Of a stretch of DNA of 64,000 nt, positions 12,122 through 23,749 are shown in pieces; positions within the stretch are counted from its first letter, which is position 1; each line of letters starts with the position of its first letter. A program made the position numbers and the translations under genes. Under the pieces are notes generated by a model. It saw nothing but the letters and a program-made list of their open reading frames with translations. It did no database searches and was not told where the DNA came from. Source of the stretch: Zantedeschia hybrid cultivar (taxonomy: Eukaryota; Streptophyta; Magnoliopsida; Alismatales; Araceae); assembly GCA_030544215.1 (NCBI GenBank), contig JARZZO010000004.1:48535980-48599979 (forward strand), in the 5' to 3' direction.

Positions 12122-12139
12122 AAACCATGCTCTAATACC
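12122..12139 (-). promoter_or_regulatory. Primer-binding site of element C
   Basis: On the minus strand TTGGTATTAGAGCATGG follows the LTR end. It differs by one base from TGGTATCAGAGC, the complement of the initiator tRNA-Met 3' end used by many plant LTR elements. It fixes the element's direction and the inner LTR edge. Confidence 0.75.
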
Positions 12140-12142
12140 AAT

Positions 12143-14459
12143 AGTAATGACCCGTTGTCCCTAGGTTCGAAACCGGCGCAGCTAAGACAAGGGATTGTTA
12201 TCTACAAGTTGACACATGGATCACAAAATACACATATGGACAAATATATAACAATTCACGCCAAATAACAAGCTTATTGGACTACAAGAGGAGATGAAAT
12301 AACAGGGAGATTAAATATTACAGTCTAATATAGACTAGAAATAATTACAAAGTCCAAAAGAAAATAATAAATATAGGTTCAGAAAAGGAAGGGTACAACT
12401 ACATCGGGGCATACTCCAGAACCAAGGTAGCAACTGGCACGCACAACCCGAGAGAACTCCTCACTCCTACTCATGCTTGGACTCCTCACCTGAAAAGCTA
12501 GGGAGTGAGCCTCGGCTCAGTAGGGATCACATGATCCCCACCTTCCACACATCCATACAACTAGCAGGAATATGAAATAAAGCATTAAATCTACAACTGT
12601 AGCAGAAATAAACTGAACTGAGAAAATGAGTAGCGTAAGAACCGCAGACCTTGCTAAGATAGCCAAACCCCTCAGGCAGTAAAATGCTCTAGCTATCACA
12701 CGGCCACATGTGGTCCTACTTCTTAGCCTTAAAGTGACAAGGCATACACAACTACTAGCGCCAACTTTCCTCACCACTCTCACATGTGGTGTCTTATAAC
12801 TTAACCAGCCTCTACACCTGTCTACCACTATAAGGCTCTGGACGCCCGTAAGGTGAGACAGTGAGCCAAAATAGGACTAACTAGTGCCCGTGAGTCCACT
12901 CGGAGTCTACACCTACCAACTAGGTGTGCACACAAGTAGACGTGGCTACTGTCCTAACGATTGAATTTCCCTCAATGCCTAGAGAAGGCTACACAAGTGA
13001 GGGCCCTGAGATCGGCTCAAACCCAATCACATCGAAGTACAGAAGGATAACCCATGACTCGTGTCCTCGTGCTTCAAATTGTGTCTTGGGACACCGGGTG
13101 TACAATTGGTGGTAGAAATCACTCTTTAGTCCAAACTGTAATACATAGCAAAATAATTCTATGAAAAAGCTAAGCATGCAAGAGGTGTAAGAACATATTT
13201 AGCCATTATACAGGAATCTGATGTACATAATTTATACCGGAAGGCCATTAATATTTTATCATTTAACACGTAAGATGCAAATATACAAGGGTTTAGATTT
13301 TTGCTCTGAATCGTGTCATCTGATTATGACTCCAATCAACTGATTATATACAGTTAATTGATTTAAATATATAATTGATTACACTAAATCACGTTGACCC
13401 CTAAGGACGTGTATCAACTTAATCGAGTATATTATAAACTGATTATTGCAAATAAGTTTGGTTAAATAATTGTTCTAAAATATGTCCTCTATGCTTGACG
13501 TCTTTCATAAAGATGTCGACTCTAGAAGATGTATCTCAGGTCCTGAACCAAGGTTTCACCATACCTCCTCTCGATTCCCCAAGCACCACCCCTAAATGGG
13601 AGAAAACTCCCTCCTTAATCCAACCAACATGCAATTGCGTCGAAATTCATAGAAACCAACGCTCAGCCCAAAAGATCAAGAAGAGAAAAGATCACAATAT
13701 GGTGAAAGACCACATGTATGAGATCCTAGCATGATTTCTAAGAGAGGACCTGGTCACTAAAGGGGAAAACGTCACCTAGAGTCTTGCACTCTGCTCAACT
13801 CACAAGGAGCCCTTCGCGTGGTAGAACCGTCACTGAGCTGCCCAACACCCTCTGGTAAGCCCCATGGTCACTCACGCGCCGCTGCCTCCTCTGACTTATC
13901 GCCGCCTTGCTCTCCACGCTATCGATCCACCGGTGCTACTATCGTCGTTGCCGCCCCCTCACCTATGCGTCTACGGCCATAAGGGAGGAGAGGAAAGATG
14001 TGGTGGTGGTGGTGGAAGGTGGTGAGAGGGAGAGAACTTTGAGGGGAAGAAGATGGAGGCGGAGGAGGAGGAAGGAGAGAGGCGGAAGAGAGAGTGGGAG
14101 AGGAAGGAGGGTGGAGGAAGAGTGAAGGTGGTGTGGGGAGAAAAATGATGGAGAGAGAGAGAAACTACAGGGATAACGCCTCCTCTCGGTGCCTCTGTCA
14201 TGCGGGGGCATGCCACGTGCATATGGAGTCATGTCACGGGAGTAAAAAGGCCATGTAGAGAGAGGTGAATCACATCACGTCGAGCTGACGCCTATCACAA
14301 GACCAATCCAGCTCTGATTGGCATATGTCCAGATAGATGCCTATCAATGATGCACGTCAGGTCGAGTTGACACCAATCAGACTTGTACAGGCTACCCCAC
14401 ATGACCCACTAAAACACATCTCAACCTAATAATTAGATCCAAAAACTCGAATTATTACA
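12143..14459 (-). repeat. 5' LTR of element C
   Basis: Read on the minus strand it starts TGTAATAATTCGAG at 14459 and ends CGGGTCATTAC near 12143, just before the primer site, about 2.3 kb. It is collinear with the plus-strand LTR fragment at 7373-9263. Both hold a purine/pyrimidine-skewed stretch (14000-14165 here), the CAGGTGAGGAGTCC block and the TATGCCCCGATGTAGTTGT block. Its inner end is mutated (TACTA instead of TACA). Confidence 0.65.
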
Positions 14460-15521
14460 CATTATGTTCTAGATCCACAAAATTATTATTCCATAAATGA
14501 TCATACCCATGACCATAAAGATATTCGTTAAAATTATTTCTCTCTCTTAAAACTAATTGGTTATATTTTTCTAATAGAATATGCAAATATCGCACCAATA
14601 TGGATGATAGAGTTCGAACCATAGTCGAACTCCATTCTACAATATGCAAAGCTATCTGCAGGGATGGACTTAGGATTTTTTTCTTAGGGGGCCAACATAA
14701 GTATATAAGTTTAAAATATCAAATAATAAAAATAAGAATAAAAATTATTTTGGTAATGCTAGATGTTCTTTAAAAGAATTTCTATGTACCCTCATCAATG
14801 TTGCTATAAAAAATGAATTGCATTTTTTTTTCAAAAGAATGTGTGCCACCAATAAGAATTTTCATGAAGGAAAAAATTATTGTAAAACTCTCTTGAAGTA
14901 AAGTTGCTAACACACAATAATGAGTTAAGGATGTTTTAATCACAATATTATTTTACAACGATATGAGAGGTAGTGCATCTACGGGATATATAAGGACTCA
15001 ACATCTAAAAAAACTATGCAAATGCAAAGAGCCACAAACAATTTACCATAGGAAAATAACGTAATGGAGATGCATTGCAAATTATTCTGTGCTTTACCAC
15101 AATCAAACATCATTTTATGAAAATGCATGAAAGATACTATTTTTAATGTAATCTGATGAAGACAAAAACTAATGCTAATTTAATAATTAAAATAATAAGT
15201 CATAGAACAAGAACATGTAACAAAGGAATGCATCTCTTTCACGCATCGATGGGTGGCATTCCTGAGAGATTTGTTTTTCATTGCAGACTATAGTAGGGAT
15301 GAAAAGAATGGGGAGGGAGAAAAAGAATGGGCGTACCGAGAGCTTCTCCCATTTATTTCTTAACAATTTTAAACCAACTAAAAGAAGTATTTTTAGTACT
15401 AATAAGAAAGAACATCTTGCTGGGGGCTTAATTATGAGTCCAAGTGATCAGTGAGGTTTAGAGAAACCTCTTTCAGAAGAATTTAAAATCTGAGGGTGAG
15501 GGGGCTAAACTAATCTAAAAG
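14460..15521. other. AT-rich intergenic stretch
   Basis: No gene or element boundary was recognised here. The short frames present are broken and low in complexity. Confidence 0.5.
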
Positions 15522-16010
15522 ATGTAATCTTCATAAAAGTACTAGGTACAAAAATAGCAAACCGTTTTAGTCTCACATCGAATATTATAAAAATAAGTGT
15601 ATGCTTATAAACAGAGTGCAAGCACTCTTTTCAACGAGAGTCCTTTTCTAAGGAAAATGCAAAATTCCACCTTTGTTTTGGAGACAATACCTGGTGGAAG
15701 GGAGGCAAATTTTCACGCATCTACAATGGTGTCGTCTGTGGGAACCGAATCACACGCACAATGACACACCTGTGGGAACCGAACAAAAAGCCACCAACTT
15801 ATCCGAGCATCCCTTGCTGGCTTGACCTGTCCAACGGCTCAAAGGAATCATCTCACATGCCTACGTTTACTAAGAGGCTATGTAGAGACATGAAAACAGC
15901 AAATCACTTTAGTCCCACATTAGATGTTGTAAAAATAGACGTGTACTTATACACAGAGCGCAACCTCTACGTATCCACAACACCCATTAGATATCCTCCG
16001 TGGAATGTTA
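15522..16010 (+). mobile_element. Possible miniature LTR element (TRIM-like)
   Basis: A segment of about 62 bp containing TTTAGTCTCACATCG at about 15560-15635 recurs at about 15900-15965 (TTTAGTCCCACATTAG) with roughly three quarters identity. After the first copy the sequence CATCTACA is followed at 15726 by TGGTGTCGTCTGTGGGA, resembling primer sites of other plant LTR elements. No coding region lies between the copies. The ends are uncertain and no clean target duplication was found. Confidence 0.4.
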
Positions 16011-17027
16011 TTACTTCTTAAAATTATAAAAACTTCTTTCAAAAAGTTTAAAATCTTAGGAACGAAAGAGGGCAAATTAAGATTTTTTTTAATCTTACTT
16101 TCTTAGGATGAATGGAAAATCCAAGTGAGAATCCCAAATAAGATAGAAAAGTAACATATCATCACTTTAGTTCTACGTATGTAATAATAGTACTAAGAAT
16201 CTGTGAAAGCACATCACTCCATTTGACAAAGATTTATCCAGGTTCCCTCAAAAATCTATCTCATATTTATCCCAAAATTCAACTACAGAATTCTTTCCAA
16301 TCAGAGATATATGGACTTGGAGTACATTACCAAGACCTCCTGATGAGATGCAAACTATTGCCCCTTTTATTGTTTTTTGACATTTTGCTACATAACAGAA
16401 AAAACCACTTAAAATAAAATGGATCTTAAATGGTACTTAAAGTTGAAAATATTGATCTTGAATTGACTCCCTTAAAAGCGAAAGGCTTAATTATCTCTCA
16501 AAACAATTGAGTGAGCAGCATGCAGTGACAAAAACTTGAATTTATAAATGCTTTAAATCTTTAAAAAAAATCTAAATTATTTTGGGATGTCATGACAGGT
16601 GAGTCGCAAATATAAAATTGGTTTATCTTTATTTTTATCTTTGCATATGATTACTCACAAAAATGTTCTTTACGTTGAAAAATTATTAGATCGTTTTGAG
16701 ACGATCAAGCGTGTCACACACCCTAATGTACATAGGTTTAACTTGAATATGGACGAGAATAAATAGTTTATGTTATCATTTAATAGAAAATAAGTAATTA
16801 TGTATATACTCTTAAAACTCAGTACATTTTGCTATATCCATCTAATATCCTTTATATTGTCATATATACTCTCATATTCAGTGCTGTAGCTTCATTTTAA
16901 TATATTCTAGCTAGTACCATCGGAACCACAAGAGTATTATGTCCAAAGCATAGGTGTAAATTACGAGTTTTTTTAGGGAAGCGAATATGAAAGATTATAG
17001 TGATATACTTGTGGTTATTTTGATCAT
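16011..17027. other. AT-rich intergenic stretch
   Basis: It contains a third weak echo of the CACTTTAGT motif near 16162. I see nothing else that I can support. Confidence 0.4.
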
Positions 17028-17255
17028 ATGAAGGCCGTTAAACAAAATCAAGTTAGTATTTCCCCTCTTCAAACTCAAGAAGATTTAGTTAAACAAATGC
17101 AACATGACATAACTATAAATGACAAAATACGATTTACTATAAAGATACATACGACAATACAAGGTGTGTTGAACAATATGATAGATTCTGGGAGCATGAT
17201 TGCAATTATCCCTCAAAATTATTGGGTGAAAGCTGCATTTCCTAAAAATTGTTAG
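17028..17255 (+). pseudogene. Possible retropepsin-like fragment
   Basis: A 75-codon frame contains MIDSGSMIAIIP followed by QNYWVK, which has the shape of a retroelement aspartic-protease active site (D-S/T-G). It is preceded by an amphipathic stretch and ends shortly afterwards with no RT or other domain nearby. It could be a scrap of an LTR element or of an old endogenous pararetrovirus, or a chance match. No decision is possible from one motif. Confidence 0.25.
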
Positions 17256-17317
17256 CTGAAAGCTGCGTTCCCTCTCTACCTCTCACTCTCTTGAAGGATC
17301 CGGGGTTTCACTAAGGA

Positions 17318-17735
17318 GTTCGGATCGTCTCAGTACAATATTAGATTAGACTCCATGTGTAAATTAGGTTCGTCATTTGAGATACATCTCATCAAAATTG
17401 ACAACTTTTTCTTTGTTCCCGGTTCAACAGATTTTTAACACAACGCAGAGCATTTAAATATCACTAAGAGCACAAAACTACAACTATAATTTAAAATACA
17501 CCCCAATATGATAACTTAAACCATGCACGAATATCACATGTGGATGTATTTTAAATTATAGTTGTAGTCTCGTGGTATTTAAATGTTTTGCGTTGTATTT
17601 AAAACATGCTGAACCAGAAACAAAGAAAAAGCTACCAACTTCGATGAGATGCGTCTCGAATGGCAAACCTACTTTACATATAGCATCTTGGGACTGATTA
17701 CTGTTGGAGTCCGGTCCAATATTGTAATGAGGCAA
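17318..17735. repeat. Long imperfect inverted repeat (foldback)
   Basis: The arm at about 17318-17503 is repeated in reverse complement at about 17541-17735, with a spacer of about 37 bases. Matching blocks include ATTTTAAATTATAGTTGTAG, GAACAAAGAAAAAG against AAACAAAGAAAAAG, and GATGAGATG(T/C)(A/G)TCTC. Identity looks near 75-80 percent by eye. It is probably a MITE or foldback element; a transcript would form a long hairpin. Confidence 0.75.
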
Positions 17736-17739
17736 TCCA

Positions 17740-19157
17740 GACTCTTGACTTAGAGTATGGATGAAGAGCTCTAGGACCGAGTTCCAATACCTGCACAACA
17801 TGGTAGGCTATTTATAGAGCTGTCAAAATGGATCTTGGACTCATTTAGAACTAGTAGTTTAGTGTTTATATATGCGCATTTAATTGTTAATAGTCCATTA
17901 GCTTGTGTTAAATGAGAACATAGTTAGATTTTCTATGGATTTGGGTATAAATTAAGCTCAGATGTCAACTAAAATATGATTTAAGGTAAATAAATTCTTT
18001 TATCCTTCGTAACATCAATGTCTACAAATAAAAATCAGATCTAAAATCCAACAATATATCTAATAATTTTACTGGGTTTGATATGAGTTTAAGTATAAAC
18101 ATTTGGGATTTGATTTTACCCATAACTCATACCATCTACAGCCCTAATTATATTTATCTGAAAATCTCAAGTTATTACATGTGCCCATTTTGCAGCCACT
18201 TTGGCCATGAGTAACTCCAGCTATGTCCCAACAGAAAGTCATATTCAATGCTAGAAATACTTAAGCATTGCCAGTGCATTTGTCATTAAACAAGTAAATC
18301 AGATGACACATGGCTATTGTACCACTTTGCAGGAGGTGCAATAAATTTTAAAGTCCCATATCATTAAATTCAGTCAATTAGATTGCGATTTATTCTATTG
18401 CGTCAAACATTTATCTTTCTGTACATGTTACAGCCAAATAGGTGCCAACTCGGCTTTCGAGTTACATTCCCAGCTAGAGGTGGACCTGCACAATAAGCAC
18501 ATATTAGGGACTCCTTTGTTGTGGTCTCAGAGGAGCACCTGAACGTTCCTTCCAACGTTTAACGTTTAGGTCAGCAAGTGGCATGGAGACACATGAAATG
18601 AGAGGAGTAGTTGAGTGCAAGGTAGCATACTTCAATTTGACAGTACCCAGGGCTCTTTTTCTAAGAGAAGGTAGGTTAAAGTTCCTTCGAGCTTCTAACA
18701 TGGGATTGTTCCCATCTAGAGGTTCCTTATGAGTTATGATCCTCCCCAAGCCAAAGGAAGTCAAGTGGACCAACTGGACTTCCTCTCAGGTCCAATATGG
18801 GGCCCTTGCTGACCAGGCAAGCCCGAGTTCTTCTTGGGCCGAGTTGATCCTTAATGGGCCTGGCCCAGAAAGGTGATTTCCCCCTCATCGGTACACATTA
18901 AACGTAGTACTTTTGCAAGTCTACGGAAAGGGGCTACCAAAGCAACGGACTAGACAATGGCCAATAGGAAGATGGTGGCAAATGGCAACTGACAACTTAA
19001 TGCACGACAACAGATGTTAACTATAGCAAACACTAGACACATAAGTCAAAGTTGTTCTCTCTATTTCTTCTTTTTTTGCTTTTTTTTTCCTTTTTTGTTT
19101 AGAGTAATACTTTGAAAAATGGTTAACACACGAATTTATCGACACCACTCTTGATAA
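17740..19157. other. Intergenic stretch
   Basis: No recognised gene. A 90-codon minus-strand frame at 18504-18773 has no recognisable domain. Confidence 0.4.
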
Positions 19158-19337
19158 AGAGGAGATCCTCTCAGTAGATTGGTGGACAGAAGTCCAACAG
19201 TACAGAGAAGGAGGGGGGCAATTATTGCAGAAAAACCCCTCACTTGTCCCAAGATTTCTGCTCATACCTAAGTCATCCCCTTCTCTGTATTGTTGGACTT
19301 CCATCCACCAATCTACTAAGAGGATCTCCTCTCCTCT
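19158..19337. repeat. Hairpin with about 55-bp arms
   Basis: The left arm (19158-19211) and right arm (19279-19337) are reverse complements at about 90 percent by eye, sharing AGTAGATTGGTGGA and GAAGTCCAACA. The loop is about 67 bases. The size and pairing would suit a MITE or a small-RNA precursor. There is no expression evidence. Confidence 0.7.
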
Positions 19338-19865
19338 TGATATGGCAGTGGGTGACTCTAGACGTGTTCCTTTCATGAGTTAATGGTCCTCCCATGCCTC
19401 AGTGGCACCCACGACTTCCTAAAGTTGCTCAACTGTCTTACCATGACCTCTGCCCAACACTGCATCAGGTTCTCCGTTACCACGAGGGACACCTCCATAA
19501 TCGCAAGGTCCGTCTACTCTTGTTTTCTTGGTTCGGGGCAGGTGAACAAGGGCCGGCCTCCACAGTCGCCTCTGGCTCGATCGCCCAAGGTGCGCAATGG
19601 CAGGAACGTGATGGCGATGCCAAGTCGACGAGATATTGACATTAGAAGTCTTTTTTAAGTTAATTTCTATTAGTTCATCTTAGATGAAGAAAAATACATC
19701 GATCTGCTCCTCTAGATCCTTTCACATTGCATGTGTGAGTGCTGGTGCATGAAGCTTCTCCAACAGCTGATCAGCACGATGGATGAAGATGCTGTCTAAA
19801 GTCAATTTCTCTTCGGTAGCTACTACATAGATCCATGCCTCCGGTGACAAATGCGAAGCCTAACT

Positions 19866-19868
<3 letters not shown>

Positions 19869-19901
<33 letters not shown>
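19869..19901. repeat. (GA)n microsatellite
   Basis: An uninterrupted run of about 16 GA units. Confidence 0.9.
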
Positions 19902-19903
<2 letters not shown>

Positions 19904-19959
19904 AGTCGCAGGTGGTTATCCTCATGCCCATCAGCCCCAGACATGGGAGAGTTGGCAAC

Positions 19960-20325
19960 TGCAATGCAGGCAGCAAGGTGCAGTATCTATGGGACCTCCT
20001 GTGAGTGCATTTGTTGCAAATGCAAATGTGAATTTGTTGCAAACGCAGATGTGAGGACCGCCGAGGACGCCGAAGGCTACGGGTGCACTTGTTGCAAATG
20101 CATAGGTGAGGACAACTGAAGGCCGCCAGGGATGTTGGACATCGCGGACAACATGTGTACGTATTTGTTGCCAATGCAAACGTGAGGACCATCGATGCCA
20201 GACGTCGGATGCCCGCCCTGGATGCCAAATGTGAGGTTGCCAGACATCAGACGTCAGTCGTCGATCAAGGTTTGCCCAGTGTGTAGCACTTGATCTTGTG
20301 CAAGTTTGAGAAACCAATCCAAAGT
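19960..20325 (+). repeat. Diverged repeats flanking the copia element on the left
   Basis: The motif TTTGTTGCAAATGC and variants occurs four times, several followed by GTGAGGACC. The stretch ends in a block of about 85 bp (about 20231-20317) starting GTTGCCAGACATCAGACG. That block recurs in the same orientation at 26179-26262, on the other side of the copia element. Confidence 0.6.
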
Positions 20326-20329
20326 TAAC

Positions 20330-20578
20330 CCAAGTTTGTGCAAGAGAGGAATGTAGGTTCCAATGGTTAAACCAAGGTTAGACTTCTACTTCACCTTAGT
20401 TTCTTATTTATAGAGACTTTTCCGTTAACCATCTCCGCTCCCTCTTCGGAACCGTCTCCGCCATATCGTGAACGTTGGAGACCAAGTCCATCTATTTGAA
20501 TTTTGAATCCCACAGGATAAGGATGAACTCCTATCATTAGTGGGTTTGGTGGTCATCGCATTCTAATATCTCTCACTT
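20330..20578 (-). repeat. 3' LTR of the copia element
   Basis: It aligns with 25978-26178 through CATATCGTGAAC, the block ATCTATTTGAATTTTGAAT and GTTTGGTGGTCATCGCA. The outer TGTTAG end is mutated to TATTAG. It holds about 55 extra bases with a TTATTTATAGAG promoter-like stretch missing from the other LTR. The left edge is approximate. A purine-rich tract (GTGGTCAAGTGAGAGA on the minus strand) adjoins it. Confidence 0.65.
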
Positions 20579-20994
20579 GACCACCAAGACCAAATAATTT
20601 TGAATATACTCCCACTATCCATAAGATTTATTAATGTTCTATTCTTTCCAACACATTTTCACTATTCGTGAAATGTATCATTATTTTCATTATTCATGAA
20701 AATATTGATTGATTTATATATTCCCAAGTCTCATCAAACTTACATGTTTGATAAAACTTTCTACCGGTATACTTTTTGTCAACGGACCTACAATCATATC
20801 ACTAGCAGGAATATAAGTTACATTTATTTCTCCTTTTTGCATAATATCACATATATAATGATATTGAATTTATATATGTTTTCTTCTTGAGCTATTCGCT
20901 CCACTATTAATCAAGCTAATTGACGCCTGATTATCACAATAAATCTCAATTAGTTCTTCTACAAAGTTAAGATTTAAATCTATCAAAAATCGTC

Positions 20995-21474
20995 TTATCC
21001 AGACTGCATGAGTAGTAGCCATGCTACATGCAACATACTCAGCTTCATGTATGTACCTTGCAACACACCATTGTTTCTTGCTACTCTAAGAAACAACTGC
21101 ACCATCAAAGATGAACAAGTGTCCCGACGTAGACTTCCGTCATCTTTATCTCCTCCAAAGTATGCATCTGAATAAACAAATATTTCAAATGTATCAGCTT
21201 GATAAACCAATTTGTGGTGCAAAGTTCTTTTTATATATTTTATTATTCTTTTAACAGTTTCCCAATGTGTTAGACCGGGATTATTTTAATATCTATTTAC
21301 CAAGCTTATTGCGTATGTTATATCAGGTCTCATATTCATCATTACATACATCAAGTTTCCAACCGCTTCAACATATAGCACCTTGAGCGAACCGTGTCCC
21401 TCTCCAAGATATTGCTCTTTTCCTAACTGTTTTTCATAAACTAACGGTGAAGGTGCCGGATTACAGTTATGCAT
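20995..21474 (-). pseudogene. Copia RNase H
   Basis: The minus strand shows VGNLMYVMMNMRPDITYAIS at the start of the region, then after a break YSDAYFGGDKDDGSLRRDTC (family form YSDADWAGD...RRSTSG) and a disrupted tail. This domain degrades the RNA template. Catalytic acidic positions are partly kept, but the reading frame is not. Confidence 0.75.
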
Positions 21475-21510
21475 TACGCATTTTTTTAGTACAGACCGTA
21501 AATATTTTTC

Positions 21511-22185
21511 TTAATTTATACTTAACATTCTAGACTTTCTATCCCTTAGGATTTGTACACCAAGAACATAGGATGCCTCACCCATGTCTTTCATCTCAAA
21601 TTTTTTACTTAATTCTGATTTGATTTTATTTAACATCTCCATGTCATTTCCAGCGAGCAAAATATCATCCACATATAGGGATAATATGGTATAACTGCTC
21701 CCACTTTTTATGATATATACACAATTATCCAACTTATTTGCAACAAACTCAAGTTGAATAATTGTCTCGTGAAATTTGAGATACCATTGTCTAGAAGATT
21801 GTTTCAAACTATATATAGACTTCTTTAACTTACATATCATTTCCTCTTGGCTTTTCTCTTGAAATCATTTAAGTTGTTGCATGTATATATCTTCCTTTAA
21901 CTCTTTATTAAGGAATGCAGTCTTGACATCCATATGGAACAATTCCAGATCAAGATATGCAACAATAGCCAAGATAATTCTTATAAATGCAAATTTAACT
22001 ACTAGATAATATATTTTTTGAAAATCTGTACCTGCTTTCTTATTATAACCTTTGGCAATTAACCAGACCTTAAATTTATCAATCGATCCATCAGTATGAA
22101 ACTTTTTCTTGAATACCCATTTGCACCCAATAGCCTTTCTATTCTTAGGTAAATCACATAGTTCCCACACTCCATTACTTTTCAT
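21511..22185 (-). pseudogene. Copia reverse transcriptase
   Basis: Two open pieces in succession carry the copia RT landmarks: WELCDLPKNRKAIGCKWVFK, FHMDVKTAFLNKELKEDIYM, then KLKKSIYSLKQSSRQWYLKF and the catalytic SLYVDDILLAGND. The pieces are separated by a stop near 21865. YVDD is intact, but the protein as a whole cannot be made. Confidence 0.9.
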
Positions 22186-22449
22186 TTAGTTCATTTCTTC
22201 CTTCATAGCTTCTAGCCACAAATTTGATTCCTGTGATTTCATCGCATTATTATAATTCACGGGATCTATATGATTTTCCTCATCTATGTCTACTGTTAGA
22301 CATGAAGGTTCACATGAGTACAAATAATAATCATCCATCTATGTAGGTGGAGTTCTAGTTCTTTTGTTATCAATTGCAGGTATATCAGGTTGTGATTCAT
22401 TTATAAGATTCTGCTCATTTTTTATTTCTAGTTGAGGTACTTCTTCAAT

Positions 22450-23600
22450 TTATGAATCATTTCTAAAGATATCATTATAATAGTCATCATCTATTACAAG
22501 TAGAGGTTCTTTCTCATTTTCACGAGGTTCATCTTCCTCAAGATTTTCTAAAAATGTTATATCCCTATATTCAATGATCCCCTTCTCCTTATGGAAAAAT
22601 CTATATCCAAATGATTTGTCGCAATATCCTATGAATCTGTATTTGAGAGTCTTAGATAATTTATCTCTAAGTTGACTTAGAATGAGAACAAAGGTCACCG
22701 ACCTCCACTTCTTGAGATGACTCAAATGTGGTTTCTTCCCATTCCATAATTCATAAAGTATACTCTCAACAGACTTAGTGAGAATTCTATTTAAGATATA
22801 GTTTGTCATAAGCAATACATTTTTTCACAAATTTTTAGGGAGACTTGAATACGAAAGCATACATCTAACTGCATTCATCAATGTTCTATTTTTTCTTTCT
22901 ATCACACCATGTTGTTATGGCGTATAAGGCATTGCTACATGTCTTTTAATTCCATATTCTTCACAATATAACTCAAATTCTCTTGAATTATATTTCCCAC
23001 CTCTATCAGTCATTAACACTTTTATATTCCTTCCAAGTTATCTTTCTACTTCCATTCTTTATTTCTTGAAGCAATTAAATGTTTCTGACTTTGCATAGAT
23101 TAAGTAGACATAGGCAAACTTAAAATAATCATCTATGAAAGTTATAAAATATTCCTTATTATTATATGTCTTTTTACTTAGAAGGCCACAAATATATGAG
23201 TGGGCCAATTCTAATAATTCTTGTGATCTATGTCCTACCGAGAATGGTTTCTTAGTCATTTTTTCGATTAAACAATATTCACAAGGTGATAACTTTGCTT
23301 TGTTCAATCACGGTAACATATTCAATTTAATCATTTGCTCTATTTTAGATTTATTAGGATGTCCCAATCTAAAATGTCATAGATCACATGCTGATAAAGC
23401 ATACAAAGAATACTTAGAAATTTCTATGTTATTATTCTTATTGTCAATTACAAGGATACAAAATAAATCATACTCAGGAATAAATTTTTTCATAGCAAGT
23501 ACTTTCTTATTCTTCCCTATTAACACTCTTTTATTGTAGAACCTTACTTCAAGGCCTTTCTTCATTAGTGCCTGTATAGAGATCAGGTTCCGTCAGATTT
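22450..23600 (-). pseudogene. Copia integrase region
   Basis: Fragments match the pre-integrase and integrase core: CEYCLIEKMTKKPFSVGHRS, then YFITFIDDYFKFAYVYLI (DD of the catalytic core) and, further on, NYILNRILTKSVE with YELWNGKKPHLSHLKKW, near the C-terminal part of the family. Several frameshifts lie between them. The region is flanked by gag/protease and reverse transcriptase of the same element. Confidence 0.8.
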
Positions 23601-23749
23601 TAGGTGTATAAAACACATCTTTGAGGACTATGATGTTATCCTCAAGATCCAGCCTATAAGTTCCAACTCCTTCTACATCGAGGTAGGTATTGTTTTCCAT
23701 GTACACTATTTGTTCTCCAGCATTAAGTTTCTTTAGCGACACCAATCAT

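Larger units (their letters stand above)
10001..14459 (-). mobile_element. Truncated Ty3-type retrotransposon (element C)
   Basis: Reading down the minus strand, the order is LTR (14459-12143), primer-binding site, gag, protease, then the first part of reverse transcriptase, which stops at 10001 against a foreign LTR end. RNase H, integrase and the 3' LTR are absent. All coding parts carry stops. The gag-PR-RT order fits the Ty3 group; an exact lineage cannot be set without the integrase. Confidence 0.8.

Noticed and set aside
10001..14459. Reading 7373-9263 and 12143-14459 as the two LTRs of one element
   Set aside because: They are related but in opposite orientation, and the internal region is cut by another LTR end at 10000.
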